This document shows positions 1-7,415 of a stretch of 26,053 nt of DNA, in pieces. Numbering within the stretch: the first letter of the stretch is position 1; each line of letters opens with the position of its first letter. The notes under the pieces were generated by a model that was not told the origin of the DNA, ran no database searches, and worked only from the letters and a program-made list of their open reading frames with translations. Source of the stretch: Deltaproteobacteria bacterium (GTDB taxonomy: Bacteria > Desulfobacterota > Binatia > Binatales > Binataceae); contig JAJYMR010000387.1 in NCBI GenBank assembly GCA_021786815.1, positions 1 through 26,053 of the forward strand. Direction: 5' to 3'. The position numbers and the translations under genes were made by a program.

Positions 1-225
1 TTCGCCCGAGACCGTGACATCGACGTCCTTCGGATCGACGCCCGGAAGGTCGGCGCGCACGACGAGCTTGCCGTCTTCAAGCCAGGACTCGACCGCCGGA
101 CCCCGCAGCCGCATCGAGTCGCCCGAAAACCAGTCCTTCGTGAATTGGTCGAAGATTTCATCGAAGCCCCGCCGCAAATTATCCAACTCCCGAAGCGGTG
201 ACCATCTGGTAATCTCCTTCGCCAT
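1..225 (-). CDS. Hsp20/alpha-crystallin family small heat-shock protein (partial, C-terminal part outside window)
   Basis: The first 75 codons of a gene that runs off the left edge. Small heat-shock proteins are ATP-independent cytoplasmic holdases that keep unfolding proteins soluble. The visible part starts MAKEITRWSPLRELDNLRRG, the usual W-x-P-x-R-E-L/F amphipathic N-terminal arm, followed by the start of the alpha-crystallin domain (residues about 46-75) with LVVRADLPGVDPKDVDVTVS, a hallmark of class A bacterial Hsp20. The ATG at 223-225 is supported by a near-perfect Shine-Dalgarno sequence (AGGAGGTGA on the minus strand, 8 bases upstream). It lies downstream of the rodZ-like gene on the same strand with a 112-base gap, so it may have its own promoter. 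The C-terminal I-x-I motif cannot be seen. Confidence 0.9.
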   Translation of the reverse strand, partial: MAKEITRWSPLRELDNLRRGFDEIFDQFTKDWFSGDSMRLRGPAVESWLEDGKLVVRADLPGVDPKDVDVTVSGE

Positions 226-237
226 CGCGTCTGTCAC

Positions 238-251
238 CTCCTGTTCCGGAG
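238..251 (-). promoter_or_regulatory. Possible SD-sequestering hairpin (RNA thermometer candidate) in the hsp20 leader
   Basis: On the minus strand, CTCC (248-251) can pair with GGAG (238-241) across a six-base loop. The GGAG is the core of the hsp20 Shine-Dalgarno sequence. Bacterial hsp20 leaders often hide their ribosome binding site in a weak, heat-labile hairpin (ROSE and fourU elements). Only four base pairs are seen and neither a ROSE nor a fourU consensus is recognised, so this is a weak candidate. Confidence 0.25.
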
Positions 252-269
252 TTTCAGCTTCCAGCGGCA

Positions 270-297
270 AAAATAATCATCGCGCGGGCCCAGACAA
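270..297 (-). promoter_or_regulatory. Weak sigma-70-like promoter candidate for hsp20
   Basis: On the minus strand TTGTCT (292-297) and TATTTT (270-275) are separated by 16 bases. Transcription would start about 35-40 bases before the hsp20 start codon and include the SD hairpin. No heat-shock sigma-32 consensus or CIRCE element was seen. Match quality is modest. Confidence 0.22.
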
Positions 298-337
298 GCG
301 TCCAGACGGCGCGCGAGTTTCTTGCGGCTTGCCGATT

Positions 338-952
338 TCAACGGGTATCGGGAGCGGATTTGTCGGCGGGTATCGGCGCGGCGGCGGATGAAGGCGCGGC
401 CGACGCCTGATGCGCGGGCGGGACGCTCACGGCTGCAGGCGCCGCGACCGCCGCGATTCTGCGCGTGCGCAGATGCCAGATCACGACCCCGGCTGCCACC
501 AGCGCGAAGACCAGGGCGAACGTCGCGGCGACGATGACACGGCGGTCCGAGCGCTGCCTGCGCTCGACCATCGGGATCGGCTCGGACATCCGCGCCGCGC
601 TCACGTCGGAGCGTTGAACCTCGCGGACGAAGCGTCCCGCTATATCCTCGGGGTCGAGGCCGACGAACTGCGCGTAACGGCGCAGGAACGGCAGCAGGTA
701 AAGCTGGTCGGAGATGAGCGAGTAGTCGTCGCTCTCGATCATTTTGACGTAATGCTCGGGGACGTGCGCCTCGCGGGCGAGATCCTTTGGCGACAGGCCG
801 CGTTTTTCGCGCGCGGCCGACATCGTTTTTCCGAGCGGCTGCTCGTTGCCGGGCGCGGCAGGTTCAACCACGCCAGCCTGAAGTTTCGGCGTCTCGGGCT
901 TTTTTTTCGCCACGGTCGCTTTCCCTGGAGGCATCTTATCTGCGGCGCCCAT
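338..952 (-). CDS. RodZ-like helix-turn-helix membrane protein
   Basis: A 204-residue protein with a Lys/Pro-rich leader (1-38), an HTH_25-type helix-turn-helix domain (about 40-110, with ...LSPKDLAREAHVPEHYVKMI...), one transmembrane segment (about 139-160) and a short Ala/Pro-rich tail. This is the RodZ architecture: the cytoplasmic HTH binds MreB and links the elongation machinery to the membrane. The large C-terminal periplasmic beta domain of E. coli RodZ (about 337 residues in all) is missing. The gene starts two bases after the stop of the TPR lipoprotein, so the two are co-transcribed. A TPR lipoprotein (PilF/PilW type) next to rodZ also occurs in gammaproteobacteria. Confident as a RodZ-type HTH protein; a role in cell shape is inferred. 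Confidence 0.8.
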   Translation of the reverse strand: MGAADKMPPGKATVAKKKPETPKLQAGVVEPAAPGNEQPLGKTMSAAREKRGLSPKDLAREAHVPEHYVKMIESDDYSLISDQLYLLPFLRRYAQFVGLDPEDIAGRFVREVQRSDVSAARMSEPIPMVERRQRSDRRVIVAATFALVFALVAAGVVIWHLRTRRIAAVAAPAAVSVPPAHQASAAPSSAAAPIPADKSAPDTR

Positions 953-954
953 GG

Positions 955-1446
955 TCAGTAAGAAGAATTCGGCCGCTTGCGGACCGGCACGTACGGCCGA
1001 AAGCCTCCCGACTGAACCTTGCGCAGCTCTTGGCGCGCCATCCGCACATAACCGGGATCCGGTTGCCCCTCAAGTCCCGCCGCCATGCTCCCGTAGCGTA
1101 TCGCGCCCTGCCAGTCGTGCCGCTGGAACGCGATCATGCCCAGATAGTCGTAGGCCATCCCATAGGTCGGATAATAATCGACCGCGCGATGAAAGTCGTC
1201 GGAGGCGGCAATCATCGTTCCCTGCTGATAATACTTGACCCCCCTTCGAGTAAAGATTTGTGCGGCGAGTTGCTTGAGCTGAAGGTTGTCGGGGTCGTGG
1301 GACAGGGCGGCCTGGATATCGGATGCCGCGTCGTCGAGGCGGCCGGAGGCGAGCGCGGTCTCAGCACTGCCCTGATCGACGGCGGCGCATCCGGCAAGGA
1401 GTCCCGCCATCATCACCGCCCCGATGAAAATCGCCACCCTCCTCAT
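955..1446 (-). CDS. TPR-repeat lipoprotein
   Basis: A 163-residue protein with a lipoprotein signal peptide: basic MRR start, hydrophobic stretch 5-19, and lipobox L-A-G-C with the lipidated cysteine at residue 20. The mature part contains tetratricopeptide-like helical pairs (about 27-60, 62-95 and 97-130), with typical A-x-x-x-Y-D/P-x spacing. TPR lipoproteins usually act as assembly scaffolds at the outer membrane, such as PilF/PilW for type IV pili. At 163 residues it is shorter than PilF (about 250). AGGAG lies seven bases before the ATG. It overlaps functionally with the downstream rodZ-like gene in a two-gene operon. Exact partner unknown. Confidence 0.75.
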   Translation of the reverse strand: MRRVAIFIGAVMMAGLLAGCAAVDQGSAETALASGRLDDAASDIQAALSHDPDNLQLKQLAAQIFTRRGVKYYQQGTMIAASDDFHRAVDYYPTYGMAYDYLGMIAFQRHDWQGAIRYGSMAAGLEGQPDPGYVRMARQELRKVQSGGFRPYVPVRKRPNSSY

Positions 1447-1469
1447 AGCGATGCTCCTCCCCCCGCCAC

Positions 1470-1475
1470 GTTATA
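1470..1475 (-). promoter_or_regulatory. Possible -10 box for the lipoprotein-rodZ operon
   Basis: TATAAC on the minus strand lies in the 52-base gap after arnT, 24 bases before the lipoprotein ATG. It matches five of six bases of the sigma-70 -10 consensus, but no good -35 was found at 16-18 bases, and the leader would be short. Confidence 0.25.
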
Positions 1476-1498
1476 GTTACGTATCGTCCGCGCCGAAG

Positions 1499-3211
1499 CT
1501 AGCGCGCTTTGGGTGGCGGCTCGTTCGCTCTCGCCACGCAATCGGCGTCCGACGCGCTCGCGGGATTGTTCAGGAGGGCGAATTTCTTGCCCTCGCATCC
1601 GACTATCACCGGCCGCGGGTTGAGCTCCTTGAACAGCTGGGGCAGATAGGGCCGGTCCGCTATTAGCACCATGCAGGCGCCCGAGGCCCATATCCGGCTC
1701 AGGTCGGCGTCGTTCGGGATGAAACTGGCCTGCGCGTCAGGGCTGCGCGAAAACGGTGCAAGCTCGCCGCGGAAGGAAACCATCGCCTCGCGAAAGCCCG
1801 TATAGAACGGGAGCGACTGCACGAAATGGCGATACGACGCGAGCACGCATCCGGGACCCAGATGGCGCGACGCCTGGCGGGCAAGATTGCGGTAGGTGGC
1901 CAATGACGCCGCGTCCCTGCGCACTCGCGACGCAAGCCCCATCGCGACAACCATCCCGAGCACGAGCGCGAACACGGCGGCGCGCGCGTGCCGGCCGCGT
2001 GCCGCTATCGCGAAACATACGACAGCGGTTGTCGCGACGGCAGACGCTATCATCAGGCCGTCGCGAACCATCGCGGGCGGCAGCCGATAGCCCGCGATGA
2101 GAAGGGCGGCTGCCGCGAGCGCCGAGAGAGCGACATTTATTCCGGCGAACCATCCGAACGTCCTGCGAATTCGCGCCGCGTCGAAGCTGAGCAGCGCCTG
2201 CATTCCGGCGCCGGCGACAATCGCGAGCGCGGGAATCGCCGGCAGGATATATTCGCCGAGCTTCGAGCGCGGAATCGAGAAGAATACGAAGATGAGCCCG
2301 AACCATATGAGCAGGAACCGAAGGTCCGAGCGAACGCGCTCGCCCGAGCGGCTCATCGCGCGCACTCCGTCAGGAACGAAGAAAAACCACGGCCAGGTGC
2401 CGGCCAGGACGATCGGGACGAAGAACCACGGACCCCATCCGTGCTCGGTCGCCTTGAGATAGCGGTCCACGTGCTCGTGGATGAAGAAGAAGCGGAGAAA
2501 GCCCGGATTGCGCTCCGCGACCAGCACGAACCATGGCACCGTTAGCGCACAGAAAAGCGCGATACTCGAAATCCACGGCATCCTGAGCGCCTCGCGCGTC
2601 CGTCCTTCGGCCACGAGCCACGCAAGCGCGACCGCTCCCGCGAGCAGAAGCGCGACCGGACCCTTGGTCAGCGTCCCCATCGCGAGCATCGCGGCCGAAA
2701 GCCGGAACCATCGGCGACCCGCGCCCGAGCCGAAGTCTTCGCTGCGCGCCGCCGCGTAAAACGACGCCAGCGCGGCGACCATGAAGAAAGACAGTCCGGG
2801 GTCGAGCGTCACGAAACGCGCGAAGCCGAAGAAGAGCGGACTGAGCGCAAGTGCAACCGCCGCAAGCAGCGCCGCGATCGGCCCGAGCATTGCGTCCGCG
2901 AGCGCCGCGGCGACGACCACCTGACCGGCGCTGAAAAGTGCGGCCGGCAGGCGGACCGCGAATTCGTTTTGGCCGAGCACCGCTATCGAGGCGGTTTCGG
3001 CCCAGTACATGAGCGGCGGCTTTTCGAAATAGCGGACGTAATCGTTGCGCGGCGTAACGTAGTCGCCGCTCAGGTACATCTCGCGGGCGATCTCGGCGTA
3101 ACGCCCCTCGTCCGGCTCCCAGAGCGCGGGCCGTCCGAGTCCCGGAAGATAGAGAAGAAGCGCCGCGGTGGCGATCAGGGCAAGGCGCAGGAAACGACGC
3201 GACGGTTTCAT
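1499..3211 (-). CDS. arnT: ArnT-like undecaprenyl phosphate-alpha-L-Ara4N:lipid A glycosyltransferase (GT83/GT39 family)
   Basis: An integral-membrane GT-C glycosyltransferase of about 570 residues (E. coli ArnT is 550). ArnT moves 4-amino-4-deoxy-L-arabinose from undecaprenyl phosphate to lipid A phosphates on the periplasmic face of the inner membrane, lowering negative charge. The sequence shows the first periplasmic loop with W-E-P-D-E-x-R-Y-A-E-I-A-R-E-M (31-45) and R-Y-F-E-K-P (60-65), both closely matching E. coli ArnT, then many hydrophobic helices, TKG (about 180), P-W-F and a P-R-S-K-L-G-E-Y motif matching ArnT's K-G-K-L-P-T-Y. I chose the ATG at 3211, before a basic stretch and first helix. 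An in-frame GTG at 3301 would add 30 non-conserved residues. It is divergent from arnC, so both halves of the arn set share the 3212-3366 control region. Other GT39 sugar transferases are possible, but the neighbours favour ArnT. Confidence 0.85.
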   Translation of the reverse strand: MKPSRRFLRLALIATAALLLYLPGLGRPALWEPDEGRYAEIAREMYLSGDYVTPRNDYVRYFEKPPLMYWAETASIAVLGQNEFAVRLPAALFSAGQVVVAAALADAMLGPIAALLAAVALALSPLFFGFARFVTLDPGLSFFMVAALASFYAAARSEDFGSGAGRRWFRLSAAMLAMGTLTKGPVALLLAGAVALAWLVAEGRTREALRMPWISSIALFCALTVPWFVLVAERNPGFLRFFFIHEHVDRYLKATEHGWGPWFFVPIVLAGTWPWFFFVPDGVRAMSRSGERVRSDLRFLLIWFGLIFVFFSIPRSKLGEYILPAIPALAIVAGAGMQALLSFDAARIRRTFGWFAGINVALSALAAAALLIAGYRLPPAMVRDGLMIASAVATTAVVCFAIAARGRHARAAVFALVLGMVVAMGLASRVRRDAASLATYRNLARQASRHLGPGCVLASYRHFVQSLPFYTGFREAMVSFRGELAPFSRSPDAQASFIPNDADLSRIWASGACMVLIADRPYLPQLFKELNPRPVIVGCEGKKFALLNNPASASDADCVARANEPPPKAR

Positions 3212-3366
3212 GACGGATGCAGTGTTAAGAGGCGGATGGCGCGGGTCAACAGCGTGGACGCCGGGCGTTGCGGTTTGTTGAGGGGTTTTGGCTGCTTTCA
3301 CGAATTTCGGGGGCCGCGCGAGAGGGCGGGCCAGCTATCTTTCCCAGGCCGTCCGGGTTTGTCACA

Positions 3367-4446
3367 ATGCACTGGATTCGTGCATCGACAATTTACCGGC
3401 CCACGCGACGCGAGTGCGAGGGCAGGGCGTTCATCAACGCGGATTTGAGTACCCAGGGCAAGATTTCGCCGATACGCGGAGCGGTCGAGCAACCGTCCGA
3501 ACTCGTCTCGATCGTTATCCCGGTTTACAACGAGGCGGGCAACCTGCGCGACCTGTGGTCGAGGCTGAGGCCCGTCCTCGACGGACTCGACCGCGCGTGG
3601 GAAGTCGTGTTCGTGGACGACGGCTCGTCGGACCAGTCGCTCACGCTTCTGAACGAATTCGCCGCCGAGGCCGTCGGCCGCGTGCGGGTGGTGGAGCTCG
3701 CGCGCAATTTCGGGCAGCACTCGGCGATCCTGGCGGGATTTCGCGAGTCGCGCGGCGCGGTCGTGGTTACGCTCGACGCCGATCTTCAAAATCCGCCCGA
3801 GGAGATTCCGCGCCTCGTCGAGGCGATCGAGGCGGGCAACGACGTGGTGGGCGGATGGCGCGAGGAGCGCCACGATCATCCATATCGGCGCATCGCGTCG
3901 CGGATGCATAACCGGCTCACCTCGGCGATAGTGGGCGTGCCGATGCACGACTACGGGTGCATGCTGCGGGCCTATCGGCGCCATATCGTCGATACGGTGG
4001 TCGAATGCGACGAGAAGGCGGCCTTCGTGCCGGCGCTGGCCAATTCGTTCGCAAAGCGCGTCGCCGAGATTCCAGTGAGTCACGCCGAGCGCGCGGCGGG
4101 CGAATCGAAGTACAATCTGCTGCGCCTTGCGACGCTCAGCCTGAATCTCATCACCGGCTTTTCCCTGGTGCCGATTCAGACGCTGAGCCTGCTCGGACTC
4201 GGAATCTTTCTTCTGGACGCGCTATTCGCGGCGGTCCTGTTCGCGCACCGGCTGATTTACGGACCACAGCAGGAAGGCGCGGTCTGGACGCTGTTCGCCG
4301 TATTGTTCCTGTTCGTCGGCTTCATCTTTCTCGCGCTCGGCCTTATCGGCGAGTACGTCGGCCGAATCTATATCGAGGTCAGGCGCCGTCCGACCTATAT
4401 CGTTCGCGCGGTGCATGGCGGCCCGGATGGCGACCGGCGCGCGTAG
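3367..4446 (+). CDS. arnC: ArnC: undecaprenyl-phosphate 4-deoxy-4-formamido-L-arabinose transferase
   Basis: A GT2-family, GT-A fold enzyme that loads formylated L-Ara4N from UDP onto undecaprenyl phosphate at the cytoplasmic face. Visible motifs are V-I-P-V-Y-N-E (about 50-56), D-D-G-S-S-D (84-89), N-F-G-Q-H-S-A-I-L-A-G-F, catalytic-site D-A-D-L-Q-N-P-P-E-E-I-P (137 on), and D-Y-G-C-M-L-R-A-Y-R-R-H-I-V-D (195 on), which is nearly identical to E. coli ArnC. Two C-terminal membrane helices follow (about 270-295 and 306-329), then G-E-Y-V-G-R-I-Y and a basic tail. The start is uncertain: ATG at 3367 is given, but family N-termini fit a TTG at 3445 equally well, and neither has a good Shine-Dalgarno. 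First gene of a plus-strand run; the next gene begins nine bases after its stop. Confidence 0.92.
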   Translation: MHWIRASTIYRPTRRECEGRAFINADLSTQGKISPIRGAVEQPSELVSIVIPVYNEAGNLRDLWSRLRPVLDGLDRAWEVVFVDDGSSDQSLTLLNEFAAEAVGRVRVVELARNFGQHSAILAGFRESRGAVVVTLDADLQNPPEEIPRLVEAIEAGNDVVGGWREERHDHPYRRIASRMHNRLTSAIVGVPMHDYGCMLRAYRRHIVDTVVECDEKAAFVPALANSFAKRVAEIPVSHAERAAGESKYNLLRLATLSLNLITGFSLVPIQTLSLLGLGIFLLDALFAAVLFAHRLIYGPQQEGAVWTLFAVLFLFVGFIFLALGLIGEYVGRIYIEVRRRPTYIVRAVHGGPDGDRRA

Positions 4447-4455
4447 AGGCCCGGC

Positions 4456-5421
4456 TTGGAGGCGAAGAGCATCGCGCCAGACGAGGCGGTCAGAAGGGCC
4501 AGATGCGTGCTGTTCGCCTATCACGAGATGGGCCACGCCTGCATGGAGTCGATGCTTGCGATGGGCGCGCCGGTTGTCGCGCTCTTCACGCACGAGGACG
4601 ACCCGAACGAGGAAATCTGGTGGCATTCGTGCGCGGAACTTGCGCGCCGGCAATCGATTCCGGTCCACACGCCGGAACGAATCGGCGAGGAATGGATAGC
4701 GCGGATTGAATCGATGAGGCCCGCGGCCATCTATTCCTTCTACTATCGCCATCTGCTGCCCGAAGCGGTGCTGAAGCTTGCGCCGCTCGGGGCCTACAAT
4801 CTTCACGGCTCGCTCCTGCCGGCATACCGCGGGCGCGCGCCGGTCAACTGGATGCTGGTGAACGGCGAGCGCGAAGCGGGCGTGACGCTTCATCAGATGG
4901 TCGCGCGGGCGGACGCGGGCGATATAATCGCGCAGCGCGCGGTCCCGATCGAGGACAGCGACACGGCGCTTACGCTCTATCGCAAGCTGGTGCCGCTCGG
5001 CGCGAGCCTGATTCGCGACTTCCATCCGCTTGTCGCCGCCGGACGCGCGCCGCGCCGCGCCCAGGATTTGTCGAAGGGAAGTTACTACGGACGGCGCCGT
5101 CCCGAGGACGGACGGATAGACTTCCGATGGCCCGCGCGACGCATCTTCAACCTGGTGCGCGCCGTCACGCATCCTTATCCGGGCGCGTTCTGCTACGCCG
5201 GCGGCCGCAAGCTGTTCGTCTGGCGGGCGAGTATCGGCGAAGAGAGCGGAGAGCGTGCGCCCGCGGGCACTATTCTTGGCGAGACCGCCGAAGGCGGCGT
5301 CGAAGTCGCGGCGGGCGAGGGAACATTGATCATCACGCGCGTTCAGTTCGAAGGCGAAGCCGAGGGCGCGGCGCGCGAGTTTCTTGCGGCGGGCGGCAAA
5401 GGCCCGCGCGCAATCGTGTAG
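4456..5421 (+). CDS. arnA: Stand-alone ArnA-type UDP-L-Ara4N formyltransferase
   Basis: A 321-residue protein equivalent to the N-terminal half of E. coli ArnA, which uses 10-formyl-tetrahydrofolate to N-formylate UDP-L-Ara4N. It shows F-A-Y-H-E-M-G (20-26), F-T-H-E-D-D-P-N-E (44-52), S-F-Y-Y-R-H-L (94-100), N-L-H-G-S-L-L-P-x-Y-R-G-R-A-P (115-129) and R-A-D-A-G-D-I-I-A-Q (151-160). N115, H117 and D153 fall at the same mutual spacing as the ArnA catalytic residues N102, H104 and D140. The C-terminal part (about 215-310) is the OB-like formyltransferase C-domain. The TTG start at 4456 is chosen because AGAGG lies six bases upstream and the only other in-frame start, a GTG at 4507, would cut into the first strand. 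In E. coli this domain is fused to the dehydrogenase; here that domain is the next gene. Confidence 0.92.
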   Translation: MEAKSIAPDEAVRRARCVLFAYHEMGHACMESMLAMGAPVVALFTHEDDPNEEIWWHSCAELARRQSIPVHTPERIGEEWIARIESMRPAAIYSFYYRHLLPEAVLKLAPLGAYNLHGSLLPAYRGRAPVNWMLVNGEREAGVTLHQMVARADAGDIIAQRAVPIEDSDTALTLYRKLVPLGASLIRDFHPLVAAGRAPRRAQDLSKGSYYGRRRPEDGRIDFRWPARRIFNLVRAVTHPYPGAFCYAGGRKLFVWRASIGEESGERAPAGTILGETAEGGVEVAAGEGTLIITRVQFEGEAEGAAREFLAAGGKGPRAIV

Positions 5422-5431
5422 CGGAGGTTCC

Positions 5432-6397
5432 ATGAAGGTTCTGATCACCGGCGGAGCAGGATTTCTCGGCTCCCATCTGTCGGACGCGTTTATCGCGCGC
5501 GGCGACGAGGTCTTCGTGCTCGACATGGGTTCGATCGCCAAAGTGCGCCATCTGCTCGACACCCCACGCTTCCATTATGTGCACGACTCGGTGCTGAATC
5601 CCGAGCTGATCGACGGGCTCGCGGCCAAGGTCGATCTCATCTATCACCTGGCGGCGGTGGTCGGCGTCGAGCATTACGTCGGCGACCCGTACGAAACGCT
5701 GAACGTCAACGTGAACGGCACGCAGAACGTGCTCAAGGCGGCCTACAAGTACAGCAAGAAGGTCGTGTTCAGCTCGACCTCGGAAGTGTACGGGCGCAAT
5801 CCCAAGGTTCCCTGGCGCGAGGACGACGATCGCGTGCTAGGCGCGACCACGATCGACCGCTGGTGCTACTCGACCTCCAAGGCGGTCGGCGAGCATTTCT
5901 GCTTCGCCTACCAGAAGCTCGGCCTTCCGGTGACGGTGCTCCGCTACTTCAACGTGTACGGCCCGCGCCTGGACAAAGTCGACGTCGGGCGGCTGTTCAC
6001 GATCTTCATGGGCCAGTTGCTGCGCGGCGCCGACCTCACGGTTATCGGCGACGGAAGCCAGACGCGATGCTTCACGTACGTGACCGACGCGGTCGAGGCG
6101 ACGATGCTCGCCGGGCTCAAGCCCGAGGCCGACGGCCATGCGATTAATATCGGCACCGACGTCGAGACCTCGGTGCTGGAGTTCGCCAAGCTGATGCTCG
6201 AGCTTTTCGGCCCCTCAAAGTCGAAAATAAAGTTCGTCAAGCAGGAAGAGATTTACGGCAAGAGCTACGAGGACATCCCGCGCCGCGTCCCCGAAAACAC
6301 GAAGATGAAGACGCTGCTCGGCGTGTCGCCCAAGATCACGCTGCGCGAAGGCACCGCTCTCTCGATGGAGTGGTTCCGCGCCCAGCAGGGCGCCTGA
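5432..6397 (+). CDS. Stand-alone ArnA C-terminal-type UDP-glucuronate dehydrogenase/decarboxylase (extended SDR)
   Basis: A 321-residue NAD-dependent extended SDR. ArnA's C-terminal domain oxidises and decarboxylates UDP-glucuronate to UDP-4-keto-pentose; the related UDP-xylose synthase goes on to UDP-xylose. Seen here are G-G-A-G-F-L-G (7-13, NAD binding), S-S-T-S-E-V-Y-G (114-121) with T116 and E118 matching ArnA T432 and E434, Y146 and K150 of the Y-x-x-x-K pair, R-C-F-T-Y-V-x-D (212-219), and Y-E-D-I-P-R-R-V-P (279-287), whose second Arg (R285) aligns with ArnA R619, needed for decarboxylation. ATG at 5432 has GGAGG five bases upstream and sits 10 bases after the formyltransferase stop. 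An ORF start at 5384 would overlap that gene and is not used. Context favours the Ara4N role; a UDP-xylose synthase product cannot be excluded. Confidence 0.88.
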   Translation: MKVLITGGAGFLGSHLSDAFIARGDEVFVLDMGSIAKVRHLLDTPRFHYVHDSVLNPELIDGLAAKVDLIYHLAAVVGVEHYVGDPYETLNVNVNGTQNVLKAAYKYSKKVVFSSTSEVYGRNPKVPWREDDDRVLGATTIDRWCYSTSKAVGEHFCFAYQKLGLPVTVLRYFNVYGPRLDKVDVGRLFTIFMGQLLRGADLTVIGDGSQTRCFTYVTDAVEATMLAGLKPEADGHAINIGTDVETSVLEFAKLMLELFGPSKSKIKFVKQEEIYGKSYEDIPRRVPENTKMKTLLGVSPKITLREGTALSMEWFRAQQGA

Positions 6398-6418
6398 GGC
6401 GTCGGCGCTTCGCTTGCC

Positions 6419-7330
6419 ATGGAAGTCGCGCTCAAAATCGACGTTGATACCCATCAGGGTCTCGGCGACGGCGTGCCGCGGCTTCGCCAGTTGCTCGAGC
6501 GAGAGCAGGTGACGGCGACGTTCTTCGTCACGATGGGTCCGGACAATTCCGGGCGCGCCGTGATTCGCGCGCTGCGCAACCGCGGCTTCGTCTCCAAGAT
6601 GTTCCGCACGCGGGCAGTCAGGATGTACGGGCTTCGGACTGTGCTGTCGGGCACGCTGCTTCCGTCGCGTCCGATTGCGCTTGCGTATCCGGAGTTGATG
6701 CGTCAATTGAAGCGCGCCGGCTTCGAGGTCGGGATCCACGGCTACGATCACGTCCGATGGCAGGACTGGATCGACGGGCTCGGCGAGGCGGGAATCCGCG
6801 AGGAGCTCGACGAGGCGCGCGAAGCGTATCGCGCGATTTTTTCCGAGCCGGCGCGCAGCTTCGCGGCGCCCGGATGGCGCACCAATGCGACCGCGCTCGC
6901 GGTGCTCGACGAGGCGCAACTCGCCTATCGAAGCGACACGCGCGGCGTTGCGCCCTATCGATGCGTCATTGATGGGCGCACGTACCGCACGCCCGAGATA
7001 CCGACCACGCTTCCCACGCTCGACGAAGTGATGGGGCGGCGCGATCTTTCCGACGGCGACTCGCTGCAGCGCTTTTACCTCGAACAATTCCGCGAAGACG
7101 CGCTCAACGTGCACACGATCCACGCGGAAACCGAGGGGATGGGTCAGCTCGAAACGTTCGCGCGGCTCATCCGCGCGCTCAAGGAGCGCGGCGCGAGGTT
7201 CGTCCGGCTGGAGGAAATCGCCGGGCGTCTCAACGGCGCCGAGCTTCCGCTCTGCGAAGTGGTGCGAAAGACGCTTCCCGGACGCGCGGGATGGATCGCC
7301 GCGCAAGGCCCCGAAGTACGCCCGCAATAG
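6419..7330 (+). CDS. arnD: ArnD: 4-deoxy-4-formamido-L-arabinose-phosphoundecaprenol deformylase
   Basis: A 303-residue polysaccharide-deacetylase (NodB homology) protein, the length of E. coli ArnD (296). It removes the formyl group from undecaprenyl-phosphate-Ara4FN, making the transfer to the carrier irreversible. The metal-binding motifs are present: I-D-V-D-T (7-11, with D8/D10), G-I-H-G-Y-D-H (105-111, with H107 and H111), and A-P-G-W-R-T-N with its Arg. The segments M-G-P-D-N-S-G-R (39-46), Y-T/N-V-H-T-I-H-A-E and P-L-C-E-V-V-R-x-x-x-P-G-R-x-G-W near the C-terminus match E. coli ArnD specifically, not generic chitin deacetylases. The start is 21 bases after the upstream stop, with only a weak ribosome binding site. 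Last gene of the arn run. Confidence 0.92.
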   Translation: MEVALKIDVDTHQGLGDGVPRLRQLLEREQVTATFFVTMGPDNSGRAVIRALRNRGFVSKMFRTRAVRMYGLRTVLSGTLLPSRPIALAYPELMRQLKRAGFEVGIHGYDHVRWQDWIDGLGEAGIREELDEAREAYRAIFSEPARSFAAPGWRTNATALAVLDEAQLAYRSDTRGVAPYRCVIDGRTYRTPEIPTTLPTLDEVMGRRDLSDGDSLQRFYLEQFREDALNVHTIHAETEGMGQLETFARLIRALKERGARFVRLEEIAGRLNGAELPLCEVVRKTLPGRAGWIAAQGPEVRPQ

Positions 7331-7415
7331 CCCGCCCGCGCCAACGCAGCGCTGACGCTTTCTCGTCGGGATGTGCTAGGTCTTCGGCAGAATCCGTCTG
7401 AGGGGGACACTCCCG

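Noticed and set aside
4222..5562. Long open frame antisense to arnC and the arnA-type genes
   Set aside because: A GC-rich shadow frame; its translation is Arg/Ala-rich with no family features, and both genes on the other strand are clear.
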